From: Betaproteobacteria bacterium
GTDB lineage: Bacteria; Pseudomonadota; Gammaproteobacteria; Burkholderiales; Casimicrobiaceae
Length of the DNA: 6,397 nt
Assembly (NCBI GenBank): GCA_005889025.1
Contig: VBCZ01000081.1
Location: forward strand, 1-6,397
Reading direction: 5' to 3'
The position numbers and the translations under genes were made by a program. Shown piece by piece: positions 1 to 5,463 of the stretch. Within the stretch, counting starts at the first letter, position 1, and the number at the start of each line of letters is the position of its first letter. A model generated the notes under the pieces. It made no database searches and was not told where the DNA came from. It saw nothing but the letters and a program-made list of their open reading frames with translations.

Positions 1-687
1 GAGCAGCACCATCCCGGTTTCCCAGTCGAACGTCGCCGATTCGCGGCGGTGATTGCTGGTGCGCTCGATGCTATAGGTGTTGGGCTGCAGGCCCGCGCTG
101 GTGATCGCGCCCTCGCTCCTGGCTAGCGCCTGGCCGTGAAACAGCAGCGCAGCAAGCCCGCGCGCCTCGGCGACCGTCGAGATCTTGTACTGGTTCGCCT
201 GATGCTCGAGCCGATAGACTCCTTCGCCGATGAAAAAGCCGCGCGTTCCGAGGAATGCGCGATAGGCGAGATCGATGCGCGGGGGCAGCTGTTTCGGCGG
301 CGGAGGTGACTCCAGAGGCAATGCTACGGCCGGCTCGTCGAGGCGAAGCTCGGCAACGACGGGCGCCAGATCCATCGCCGGTGCCGGCTCGACGTGTGCG
401 GAAGGCGCGGAGAGGACGTCGGGGATCACGAGCGCAGGCGCTGCGGACGCCCTTGCGATCGTCGCTCGTCGCTTGGGCGTCGGCTGCTGACGCACGGTGA
501 CCGCCGGAGGCGGCGGCAGCTCGGTGATCGTCGCCATCAGGGGCGGCAGCGAATCAACGTCGCCTGGCGCGGGCGCAGGCCACAGCGTGAGCGCGAGATG
601 AACCAGCGCCGACGCGATCACGGCGAGCGCGAGCACGCGGCGCGGGCGCGCGCGCACTGCGGAGATCATTTCGGCGATCCTGCTCAC
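1..687 (-). CDS. DUF3108 domain-containing envelope protein (3' end outside window)
   Basis: The minus strand is open without a stop from a GTG at 687-685 to the window edge, giving 229 residues of an unfinished protein. An N-terminal arginine-rich stretch (residues 12-17) leads into one membrane segment at about residues 18-36. A long Pro/Ala-rich linker follows to about residue 133. A folded region then starts around PPRIDLAYRAF and continues through a GLQPNTYSIER-like segment to ATFDWETG, which resembles the DUF3108 family. The topology suggests an inner-membrane anchor with a periplasmic domain; the biochemical role is unknown. The GTG overlaps the purN stop codon in a GTGA arrangement, which indicates an operon and translational coupling. 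An ATG six codons downstream (669-667) is an alternative start. The family call is from memory of sequence pattern. The open frame and the overlap are seen directly. Confidence 0.75.
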   Translation of the reverse strand, partial: MSRIAEMISAVRARPRRVLALAVIASALVHLALTLWPAPAPGDVDSLPPLMATITELPPPPAVTVRQQPTPKRRATIARASAAPALVIPDVLSAPSAHVEPAPAMDLAPVVAELRLDEPAVALPLESPPPPKQLPPRIDLAYRAFLGTRGFFIGEGVYRLEHQANQYKISTVAEARGLAALLFHGQALARSEGAITSAGLQPNTYSIERTSNHRRESATFDWETGMVLL

Positions 688-1379
688 GGTTCGTGCCTGG
701 GTTCCCGTTCGACGTCCTCGTCCTGCTGTGACAGATTCACGGCGGGAACGATCAACGCGGACTCGTTGCCGAGTTCGTTCATAACGCGCACGCGACTTCC
801 TTCGATGACCAGGCGGCCTTCGCAAAACCATCGAACAGCCGAGACCAGGACGCGATGCTCGACCGACAGGACGCGCGCGGCCAGCGTTTTTTCGTCGTCC
901 TCCGGCCTCACCGCAACCGCGCCTTGCGCGACGACGGGCCCATGGTCGACGTCGGCGGTCACGAAGTGCACCGTGCAGCCGTGGATACGCACACCGTCGG
1001 CCAAGGCTCGGCGATGCGTATCCAGCCCCGGATACGCCGGCAGCAGCGAAGGATGGATGTTCATCATGCGCCCGGCATATCTCTGGACGAAGCCCGGCGA
1101 GAGTATTCGCATGAAGCCCGCAAGCACGATCAGGTCCGGCGACAACGCGTCAAGCGCTCGGGCAAGTGCCTGCTCGAACGATTCGCGGTCGCGATGGGCG
1201 CCCTGGTCGACGACCGAAGTAGCAAAGCCGCGACTCGCGGCGGTTGCGAGGCCCGCGGCGCCGGGGCGATTGCTGATGACTGCCTGCACGCGCGCGGCGA
1301 TGGTCCCGGCGTGCACCGCGTCGAGAATCGCGGCCATATTCGATCCGCGGCCGGAAATGAGGATAACCAGCCGTTTCAT
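684..1379 (-). CDS. purN: phosphoribosylglycinamide formyltransferase (GART)
   Basis: PurN transfers a formyl group from 10-formyltetrahydrofolate to GAR, the third step of de novo purine synthesis in the cytoplasm. The 231-residue protein starts MKRLVILISGRGSN, with the phosphate-binding GRGSN at residues 10-14. The catalytic triad of the family is present: Asn107 and His109 in NIHPSLLPAYPG, and Asp145 in DVDHGPVVAQ. It is slightly longer than E. coli PurN (about 212 residues) because of a charged C-terminal tail after about residue 205 (QQDEDVEREPRHEP), which is unlikely to be catalytic. It lies 25 bases downstream of purM and overlaps the DUF3108 gene by four bases, so all three are probably co-transcribed. 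The Shine-Dalgarno sequence is weak. The start is fixed by the family N-terminus, where the first beta strand begins within a few residues of Met. Confidence 0.97.
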   Translation of the reverse strand: MKRLVILISGRGSNMAAILDAVHAGTIAARVQAVISNRPGAAGLATAASRGFATSVVDQGAHRDRESFEQALARALDALSPDLIVLAGFMRILSPGFVQRYAGRMMNIHPSLLPAYPGLDTHRRALADGVRIHGCTVHFVTADVDHGPVVAQGAVAVRPEDDEKTLAARVLSVEHRVLVSAVRWFCEGRLVIEGSRVRVMNELGNESALIVPAVNLSQQDEDVEREPRHEP

Positions 1380-1404
1380 CGGGTTCGATTCGGTTCCGGC
1401 TAAC

Positions 1405-2457
1405 TCACTCGACTACGGTTCCCGCCACGCCCGCGTCACGGGGCACGACCGCGCCGATCGCGTACGCCCGTTCACCCAGCTCGCCAAGACGCGCGAGCGC
1501 CTGTGCGACGGCATCCGCCGGCATCACGAGAAGGAAACCGATGCCGCAGTTGAATACGCGATGCATTTCCGCCGTCGCGACGTTGCCCGCGCGCTGCAGC
1601 CAGTCGAAGACCGGGGGGCGCGGCCAGCGCCGGCTGTCGAGGCGCGCCGCCACATGGCCGGGAAACATGCGGTGCACGTTCTCGATCAGGCCGCCTCCGG
1701 TAATGTGCGCCATTCCGTGAACGGGAAGCTCGCCCAGCAGGGTCAGAACCGGCTTGACGTAAATGCGCGTCGGCTCGAGAAGCGCCTCGCCCAGCCTTTG
1801 CTGGGCGGGGAGCTCGGGCAGCGTTCGAGCAAGATCCGCGCGCGACGTCTCGATGATTTTTCGTATCAGCGAAAAACCGTTGGAATGCGGGCCGCTCGAT
1901 GCGAGCCCGATAAGGACGTCGCCGGCGCCGATGCGGCTCCCGTCGATCGCCTTGGATTTTTCCACGACTCCGACGGCGAACCCGGCGAGATCGTATTCAC
2001 CGGGTGTGAAGGCGCGCGGGTGCTCGGCGGTTTCGCCGCCTATCAAGGCGCAGCCGGCGCGCTCACAGCCGAGCGCGATGCCTTTGATGACTTCGGTGGC
2101 GATCTCCACCTCGAGCCGCTCGCAGACGTAATAATCGAGAAAGAAAAGGGGTTCGGCGCCCTGGACCAGGATGTCGTTGACGCTCATCGCGACGAGATCG
2201 ATCCCGATCGTGTCGTGCTTGCCCAGCGCAAAGGCAAGCTTGAGCTTGGTTCCCACACCGTCGGTTCCGGCGACGAGCACCGGTTCGCGGTATCGCTTCG
2301 GCAGTTCGAACAGCGCACCGAAGCCGCCGATGCCGGCGATGACTTCGGGGCGCATCGTCCGCTTCGCATACGGCTTGATGTTCTCGACCAGCCGGTCGCC
2401 GGCGTCGATATCGACGCCGGCATCGCGGTAGGACAGGGAAGGACCGGACGGTGGCAT
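1405..2457 (-). CDS. purM: phosphoribosylformylglycinamidine cyclo-ligase (AIR synthetase)
   Basis: PurM closes the imidazole ring, converting FGAM to AIR with ATP, the fifth step of purine synthesis. The 350-residue protein matches the usual length (E. coli about 345). It carries the family blocks in order: LSYRDAGVDIDAG (8-20), GTDGVGTKLK (64-73), NDILVQGAEPLFFLDYY (94-110), GGETAE (140-145), SSGPHSNG (187-194), HITGGG (251-256) and FNCGIG (302-307). The frame is open upstream to a GTG at 2526. The ATG at 2457 is preferred because the conserved N-terminus begins just after it and the longer form would read through the divergent promoter region. No clear Shine-Dalgarno sequence precedes this ATG. 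One segment after GGETAE reads HPRAFTPGEYD, where many proteobacterial PurM proteins have MPGMY. purM is first in a leftward operon with purN. Confidence 0.98.
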   Translation of the reverse strand: MPPSGPSLSYRDAGVDIDAGDRLVENIKPYAKRTMRPEVIAGIGGFGALFELPKRYREPVLVAGTDGVGTKLKLAFALGKHDTIGIDLVAMSVNDILVQGAEPLFFLDYYVCERLEVEIATEVIKGIALGCERAGCALIGGETAEHPRAFTPGEYDLAGFAVGVVEKSKAIDGSRIGAGDVLIGLASSGPHSNGFSLIRKIIETSRADLARTLPELPAQQRLGEALLEPTRIYVKPVLTLLGELPVHGMAHITGGGLIENVHRMFPGHVAARLDSRRWPRPPVFDWLQRAGNVATAEMHRVFNCGIGFLLVMPADAVAQALARLGELGERAYAIGAVVPRDAGVAGTVVE

Positions 2458-2462
2458 TGTGA

Positions 2463-2491
2463 TTGAGTGACCGCGCCCGGCGCGGTAGAGT
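2463..2491 (+). promoter_or_regulatory. candidate sigma70-type promoter for the permease-hda operon
   Basis: TTGAGT at 2463-2468 and TAGAGT at 2486-2491 are 17 bases apart, and each matches its consensus hexamer at four of six positions. Transcription would begin near 2498 and give a leader of about 22 bases before the ATG at 2520. The divergent purM promoter must share this 62-base gap. On the minus strand a TAAAAT box (2513-2508) is visible, but no convincing -35 partner was found at the right distance. This is inference from consensus only. Confidence 0.45.
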
Positions 2492-2519
2492 GCGGAACTT
2501 TTGTCGTATTTTAGCGGAA

Positions 2520-3647
2520 ATGACACCCACCAAGCCGCGAGACGGCACGCCGGTCGAACCTGCGCCCCAGGTCGAAATCGTAGTCGCGACTTCGAGGCGA
2601 CTACGCACGCATCATTACGTCTGGCTCGCGGTGGCGATTGTCGCGGTTGCGGCCCTGCTGCATTTTCTCGGGCCGATTCTGACGCCTTTCCTGATCGGGG
2701 CCATTCTCGCGTATCTCGGCAATCCCGCGGTGAACTGGTTGCGGCGCCATCGCGTGCCGCGCACTGTCGGGACCTTGCTGGTCATGCTCCTGGTGATTCT
2801 GCTGATTATTGTGCTGATTGTGGTTCTGACGCCGCTGGTGCATACCGAGTTCTCGCAGGTCGCGAGGCGACTGCCGGAGCTTGCGGCGACGTTCTTCGCT
2901 CAGTTTGCGCCGTGGCTCAACGAGAAATTCGGCATCGACCTCCAGCTCGACTTGGCGTCGATCAAGGAGCTCATCGCCGACAATCTTGCGAGCGCCGAAT
3001 CGCTGTCGCTGAAGGTGTTATCCGGCCTCAAGACGGGCGGGACGATGCTGCTGGGCATCGTGATCAATCTGCTGCTGATTCCAGTCGTGATGTTCTACCT
3101 GCTTCGCGACTGGAACCTGCTCCTCGCGCGGATCGACGAATTGCTGCCGCGTCCATGGGTGCCGAAGGTGCGCACGATGGCCAGGGAGATCGACGACGTG
3201 CTCGCCGAATTCCTGCGAGGGCAGCTCTCGGTGATGGGCGTGCTCGCGGTCTACTACGCCATAGGTCTCACGATTGCCGGTCTGCAGTTCGCGCTGCCCA
3301 TCGGCATTCTTACCGGGCTTCTGGTTTTCATTCCCTACGTGGGCTTCGGCCTGGGCCTCGTGCTCGGCATACTCGCGGCGCTGTTGCAGTGGAGCGGATG
3401 GCCGGGGTTCGTGGCGGTGCTCGCGGTGTACGGCGTCGGCCAGCTGCTCGAAGGATACATACTCGTGCCATGGCTGGTCGGCGATCGCATCGGCCTCCAC
3501 CCCCTGGCGGTCATCTTCGCCTTGCTTGCATTCGGAGAGTTGTTCGGCTTCGCCGGCGTGCTCCTCGCGCTGCCCGTGAGCGCTGCGTTGCTGGTCGCGC
3601 TTCGGCACGTCCGCAAGGCCTACCACGAGTCTGCGCTGTACGTCTGA
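2520..3647 (+). CDS. AI-2E family transporter / PerM-type permease
   Basis: This 375-residue inner-membrane protein belongs to the AI-2E transporter superfamily (PerM/TqsA-like). The family shape is clear: a hydrophobic N-terminal block with segments near residues 33-50, 52-67 and 84-105, a soluble amphipathic stretch at about 110-172, then five or so further segments from about 175 to 360. Recognisable family features include FLRGQ (231-235), PYVGFGLG (272-279), and the C-terminal LVGDRIGLHPLAVIFALLAF leading to FGFAGVLLALPVSA (319-355). The substrate cannot be told from sequence; few members actually export autoinducer-2, and others are exporters or antiporters. The ATG at 2520 is chosen over an upstream TTG at 2463, which would lie in the promoter. 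The stop shares one base with the hda start (TGATG), so the two genes are coupled. This neighbour pair is familiar in betaproteobacteria. Confidence 0.93.
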   Translation: MTPTKPRDGTPVEPAPQVEIVVATSRRLRTHHYVWLAVAIVAVAALLHFLGPILTPFLIGAILAYLGNPAVNWLRRHRVPRTVGTLLVMLLVILLIIVLIVVLTPLVHTEFSQVARRLPELAATFFAQFAPWLNEKFGIDLQLDLASIKELIADNLASAESLSLKVLSGLKTGGTMLLGIVINLLLIPVVMFYLLRDWNLLLARIDELLPRPWVPKVRTMAREIDDVLAEFLRGQLSVMGVLAVYYAIGLTIAGLQFALPIGILTGLLVFIPYVGFGLGLVLGILAALLQWSGWPGFVAVLAVYGVGQLLEGYILVPWLVGDRIGLHPLAVIFALLAFGELFGFAGVLLALPVSAALLVALRHVRKAYHESALYV

Positions 3648-4327
3648 TGGAACAACTCGTCTTAGAGCTGGCCGCGGCCGAGTCACCGCGGTTCGAGAAT
3701 TTTCTGCCCGGACGCAACGCCGAGCTGGTCAACGCGCTTAGGCGATTTGCCTCCGGCCAGCAAAACGAGACAGGAATGTTGGTCTGGGGGGCGCCGGGCT
3801 CGGGCAAGAGCCACCTGCTGCACGCGGCGCATGAGCTCGCGCAAGAGCGCGGCGTTTCCTCCCGGCGCTTCGCGCATCCGTCCGAAATCCAAGACGCAGA
3901 CCTCCAGCCAGCGGAGCAGCTCATCGTCGTCGATCGCATCGATGAAGCCGACGCCGCGGCCGCGGGACGCATATTCACTTTGTACAATGCGCTCAAGGAA
4001 AACGGTGCTCGCCTGCTTGCGGCAAGTCGCACGCCGCTCGCGGCGCTGCTGTTGCGGGAAGATCTGCGAACCCGCCTTGGCTGGGGGCTCACCTACGAGA
4101 TCGTCGTGCTTCCCGACGAAGAAAAATCTGCGGCGCTCGCCGCGTATGCCCAAAAGCGCGGATTTAGCCTGTCCAGCGAGGTGGTGGACTACCTGCTTCG
4201 ACACCGCAGGCGCGACATGGGATCGCTGATGGCGGCATTGGCGGCGCTCGACCGCGCGTCTCTCGCCACCAAGCGCCCGATCACCGTTCCTCTGTTGAGG
4301 GAATGGTTGCGGACCGATCCCGACTGA
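3647..4327 (+). CDS. hda: DnaA regulatory inactivator Hda (AAA+ protein)
   Basis: Hda binds the DNA-loaded sliding clamp and stimulates ATP hydrolysis by DnaA, so that replication initiates once per cycle. The 226-residue protein begins MEQLVLEL, whose QLVLEL (3-8) fits the clamp-binding QLxLxL/F motif at the extreme N-terminus. Walker A is GAPGSGKS (48-55). Walker B is LIVVDRID (92-99) with Asp96. The sensor 1 region is LLAASRTP (123-130). The box VII arginine finger is probably Arg143 in TRLGWG. The small lid domain ends with RRDMGSLMAALAALDRAS (188-205) and ITVPLLREWL. Homologous DnaA proteins carry an extra DNA-binding domain IV, which is absent here. Translation is coupled to the upstream permease gene by TGATG, with no separate Shine-Dalgarno sequence visible. 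The gene commonly found after hda in related genomes (HAD phosphatase, then pcnB) is not in this window. Confidence 0.94.
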   Translation: MEQLVLELAAAESPRFENFLPGRNAELVNALRRFASGQQNETGMLVWGAPGSGKSHLLHAAHELAQERGVSSRRFAHPSEIQDADLQPAEQLIVVDRIDEADAAAAGRIFTLYNALKENGARLLAASRTPLAALLLREDLRTRLGWGLTYEIVVLPDEEKSAALAAYAQKRGFSLSSEVVDYLLRHRRRDMGSLMAALAALDRASLATKRPITVPLLREWLRTDPD

Positions 4328-4399
4328 CCGGCGCGCATGGCGGCGGCAAGCGATGGAATGAGTCGGCGGCGGGGTGCGCCAAGGGCGGGCAGGGCGGGT

Positions 4400-4428
4400 C
4401 TGTCAACCGCACGGCGAAGGCCTACGTT
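4400..4428 (+). promoter_or_regulatory. weak candidate promoter upstream of the first small secreted-protein gene
   Basis: CTGTCA (4400-4405) and TACGTT (4423-4428) are 17 bases apart and match the consensus at four and three of six positions. It is the best-spaced pair noticed in the 161-base gap after hda (4328-4488). A start near 4435 would leave a leader of about 54 bases. No terminator was seen after hda, so read-through from hda is an equally good source of transcription. Confidence 0.25.
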
Positions 4429-4438
4429 AATGGGCGGC

Positions 4439-4456
4439 GACACGGACACAAGTGTC
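4439..4456 (+). repeat. GACAC direct/inverted repeat in leader of small gene
   Basis: GACAC occurs at 4439-4443 and again at 4445-4449. The second copy is followed after AA by its inverted partner GTGTC (4452-4456). The outer copy can form a 6-bp stem, CGACAC (4438-4443) with GTGTCG (4452-4457), and the inner one a 5-bp palindrome, so the two pairings exclude each other. It lies 19 bases before the AAAGGA ribosome-binding site at 4476-4481. It could be an operator or a leader hairpin; arms this short can also occur by chance. Confidence 0.3.
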
Positions 4457-4488
4457 GACCAGCAAATCCCAAACTAAAGGACTGACCA

Positions 4489-4797
4489 ATGAGCAAGCTT
4501 TGGACCGCGCTGATCGCGAGCGCCTTTGCCGTGTCGCTCATCGCGACAGCGCAAACGACCACGCTGGCCAACCCCGCTTCTGCCCCGGGTTCGATGGCGG
4601 CTACGGGGAACTCGGATTCCGCCGCCATGAAGACCAAGCCGGCGACAACCGATGACCTGGCATCGACGCAGATGGCCAGGAAAAAGGCCAAGAAGAAGAT
4701 GGCGAAGACGGAAGCGACGGCGAAAGCTGGCGTGACCGCCCAGACGGATACGACGGCGAACGTCGGCGCTGCCGCCAAGCCCGTCGGCACAAAGTAA
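4489..4797 (+). CDS. small secreted Lys/Ala/Thr-rich protein, function unknown
   Basis: This is a 102-residue protein of no recognised family. A well-placed AAAGGA (4476-4481) sits seven bases before the ATG. The N-terminus MSKLWTALIASAFAVSLIAT is a typical Sec signal peptide, with cleavage likely after A21 (ATA|Q) or A27 (TLA|N). The mature part is low in complexity and rich in Ala, Thr and Lys. A strongly basic patch RKKAKKKMAK lies at residues 64-73, and the tail looks disordered. It lacks cysteines and enzyme-like motifs. It does not carry the MTPE module of the two genes downstream, though it shares their small size, signal peptide and Lys/Ala bias. Good Shine-Dalgarno spacing and a coherent signal peptide support a real gene. 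A basic patch in an exported protein could contact nucleic acid, polyphosphate or anionic envelope polymers; that is speculation. Confidence 0.7.
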   Translation: MSKLWTALIASAFAVSLIATAQTTTLANPASAPGSMAATGNSDSAAMKTKPATTDDLASTQMARKKAKKKMAKTEATAKAGVTAQTDTTANVGAAAKPVGTK

Positions 4798-4809
4798 GGC
4801 AGGCTGGGA

Positions 4810-4846
4810 TGCAACGTCCGCGTTCTATTCGCTGCGAAGCGTTGCA
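4810..4846 (+). repeat. 7-bp inverted repeat between first and second small genes
   Basis: TGCAACG (4810-4816) and CGTTGCA (4840-4846) are perfect inverted arms with a 23-base loop. The right arm overlaps the -35 box of the promoter at 4842-4870. There is no T run after it, so it is not a standard rho-independent terminator. It may be an operator or chance. Confidence 0.3.
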
Positions 4847-4870
4847 CTCTACAGCAAACCTCAATATAAT
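4842..4870 (+). promoter_or_regulatory. sigma70-type promoter for the second small secreted-protein gene
   Basis: TTGCAC (4842-4847) is followed after exactly 17 bases by a perfect TATAAT (4865-4870). The surrounding stretch 4851-4876 is AT-rich against the GC-rich background. Transcription should begin near 4877, giving a leader of about 88 bases before the ATG at 4965. The -35 box matches only TTG, so activity may depend on the strong -10 or on an activator. This is the best promoter in the window. Confidence 0.7.
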
Positions 4871-4903
4871 CATTAAGCTCTTGCACTTCCAGGCGCCGAG
4901 CCA

Positions 4904-4944
4904 GGGTTCGGGCAAACGCGGAAAAGACCGATAGACCCGAACCC
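4904..4944 (+). promoter_or_regulatory. perfect 9-bp leader hairpin before the second small gene
   Basis: GGGTTCGGG (4904-4912) and CCCGAACCC (4936-4944) are perfect inverted arms around a 23-base loop. The stem ends eight bases before the GAGGA ribosome-binding site (4953-4957). There is no T tract, so it is not a terminator. Inside the transcript from 4877 it could stabilise the 5' end or control access to the ribosome. The hairpin is seen directly; its role is inferred. Confidence 0.6.
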
Positions 4945-4964
4945 ACTACCACGAGGACAGACAC

Positions 4965-5255
4965 ATGAAAAAATTGCTTGCTGCATTGGTCGTCGGAGCG
5001 TTTGCATTCGCCTCCGTTTCCGCCTTAGCGCAGGAAAAGACCGCCCCCCAGCCCGTTGACCAGGCCCAGTTGAAGGCGGAGCGGGATGCGGCCAAGGCCC
5101 AATATGACAAGATGACCCCGGAACAGAAGGCTGCGACAAGGAAGGCGATGGCATCGAAGCGATTGTCGGAATTGTCGGCGGTCGAGAAGGTCGCCCTGAG
5201 GCTGCCAAGCTCAAAGCCGAGCGCGACGCAGCCAAGGCTAAATGGGACAAGATGA
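4965..5255 (+). CDS. small secreted MTPE-module protein, frame broken after first module
   Basis: As read, this gene gives 96 residues. GAGGA (4953-4957) sits seven bases before the ATG. The signal peptide MKKLLAALVVGAFAFASVSA has a likely cleavage site ALA|Q after residue 22. Residues 36-70 form a charged, Ala-rich, probably helical module (LKAERDAAKAQYDKMTPEQK and on). After Val76 the last 20 residues lose the Lys/Glu character and end early. In the -1 frame from 5198 the sequence continues with a second copy of the module to a stop at 5345-5347. Adding one C to CCC at 5194-5196 restores a 127-residue two-module protein reading VAPEAAKLKAERD through the joint. The simplest readings are a homopolymer sequencing or assembly error, or a recent inactivating deletion. 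No classic slippery heptamer is visible at the joint. It is a paralog of the gene at 5464. The family and function are not recognised. Confidence 0.75.
   Translation: MKKLLAALVVGAFAFASVSALAQEKTAPQPVDQAQLKAERDAAKAQYDKMTPEQKAATRKAMASKRLSELSAVEKVALRLPSSKPSATQPRLNGTR
5070..5174 (+). repeat. MTPE module copy 1 (35 codons)
   Basis: This segment encodes LKAERDAAKAQYDKMTPEQK followed by AATRKAMASKRLSEL. By hand alignment it shares 24 of 35 residues with copy 2 and 21 of 35 with copy 3. Confidence 0.75.
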
Positions 5256-5347
5256 CGCCGGAAGAAAAAGCCGCCACTAGAAAGGCCGCGAACGCAAAAA
5301 AACAGGCAGACTCGGACGCACTCGACAGAATGTCAACGGGTCAGTGA
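5198..5347 (+). pseudogene. out-of-frame continuation of the second small gene with module copy 2
   Basis: Frame 2 from GAG at 5198 reads EAAKLKAERDAAKAKWDKMT, continues through PEEKAATRKAANAKKQ, and ends DALDRMSTGQ before TGA at 5345-5347. It has no start codon of its own upstream of the module, so it is best read as the displaced 3' part of the gene at 4965. One internal ATG (5252-5254) overlaps that gene's stop as ATGA and could in principle restart translation to give a 31-residue peptide without a signal sequence. An A7 run lies at 5296-5302. The preserved Lys/Glu/Ala coding pattern across about 50 codons indicates that this frame was under selection until recently or still is. Confidence 0.7.
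5210..5314 (+). repeat. MTPE module copy 2 (35 codons, displaced frame)
   Basis: This segment encodes LKAERDAAKAKWDKMTPEEK followed by AATRKAANAKKQADS. By hand alignment it shares 26 of 35 residues with copy 3 of the next gene and 24 of 35 with copy 1, so it is at least as close to the neighbouring gene as to its own first module. Confidence 0.72.
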
Positions 5348-5463
5348 GCAAAACGCGGCGCGACCTGTTGCGAAGGATCGAGGGCCTCACTGCAAGCCTC
5401 ATGCGGGAATGACGCCGGTTCGTGCCGCGCATTACATGTTCAACAGTGTCCAAGGATGAATCG

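Noticed and set aside
394..2466. 690-codon open frame on the plus strand across purN and purM
   Set aside because: It is the antisense shadow of two unmistakable genes in GC-rich DNA. The translation is Arg-rich with no family features, and no ribosome-binding site was seen.
2501..3646. Long N-terminal extension of hda in the same frame across the permease gene
   Set aside because: This is an out-of-frame reading of the AI-2E gene, Arg/Ala-rich without motifs; Hda begins at the coupled ATG at 3647.
4422..4964. 180-codon minus-strand open frame with hydrophobic stretches over the first small gene
   Set aside because: The hydrophobic runs are the complement of Lys codons and of the Ala/Thr-rich gene. 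The plus strand has a Shine-Dalgarno site and a signal peptide, which this frame lacks.
5187..5200. Programmed -1 ribosomal frameshift site in the second small gene
   Set aside because: No X XXY YYZ heptamer lies at the switch point; the A7 run at 5296-5302 is far downstream in the other frame. A lost C explains the data more simply.
5403..5414. GCGGGAATGACG resembling one end of intergenic repeats of the CGTCATTCCCGC type
   Set aside because: Only a half site is present, with no inverted partner nearby, so a mobile repeat cannot be supported.
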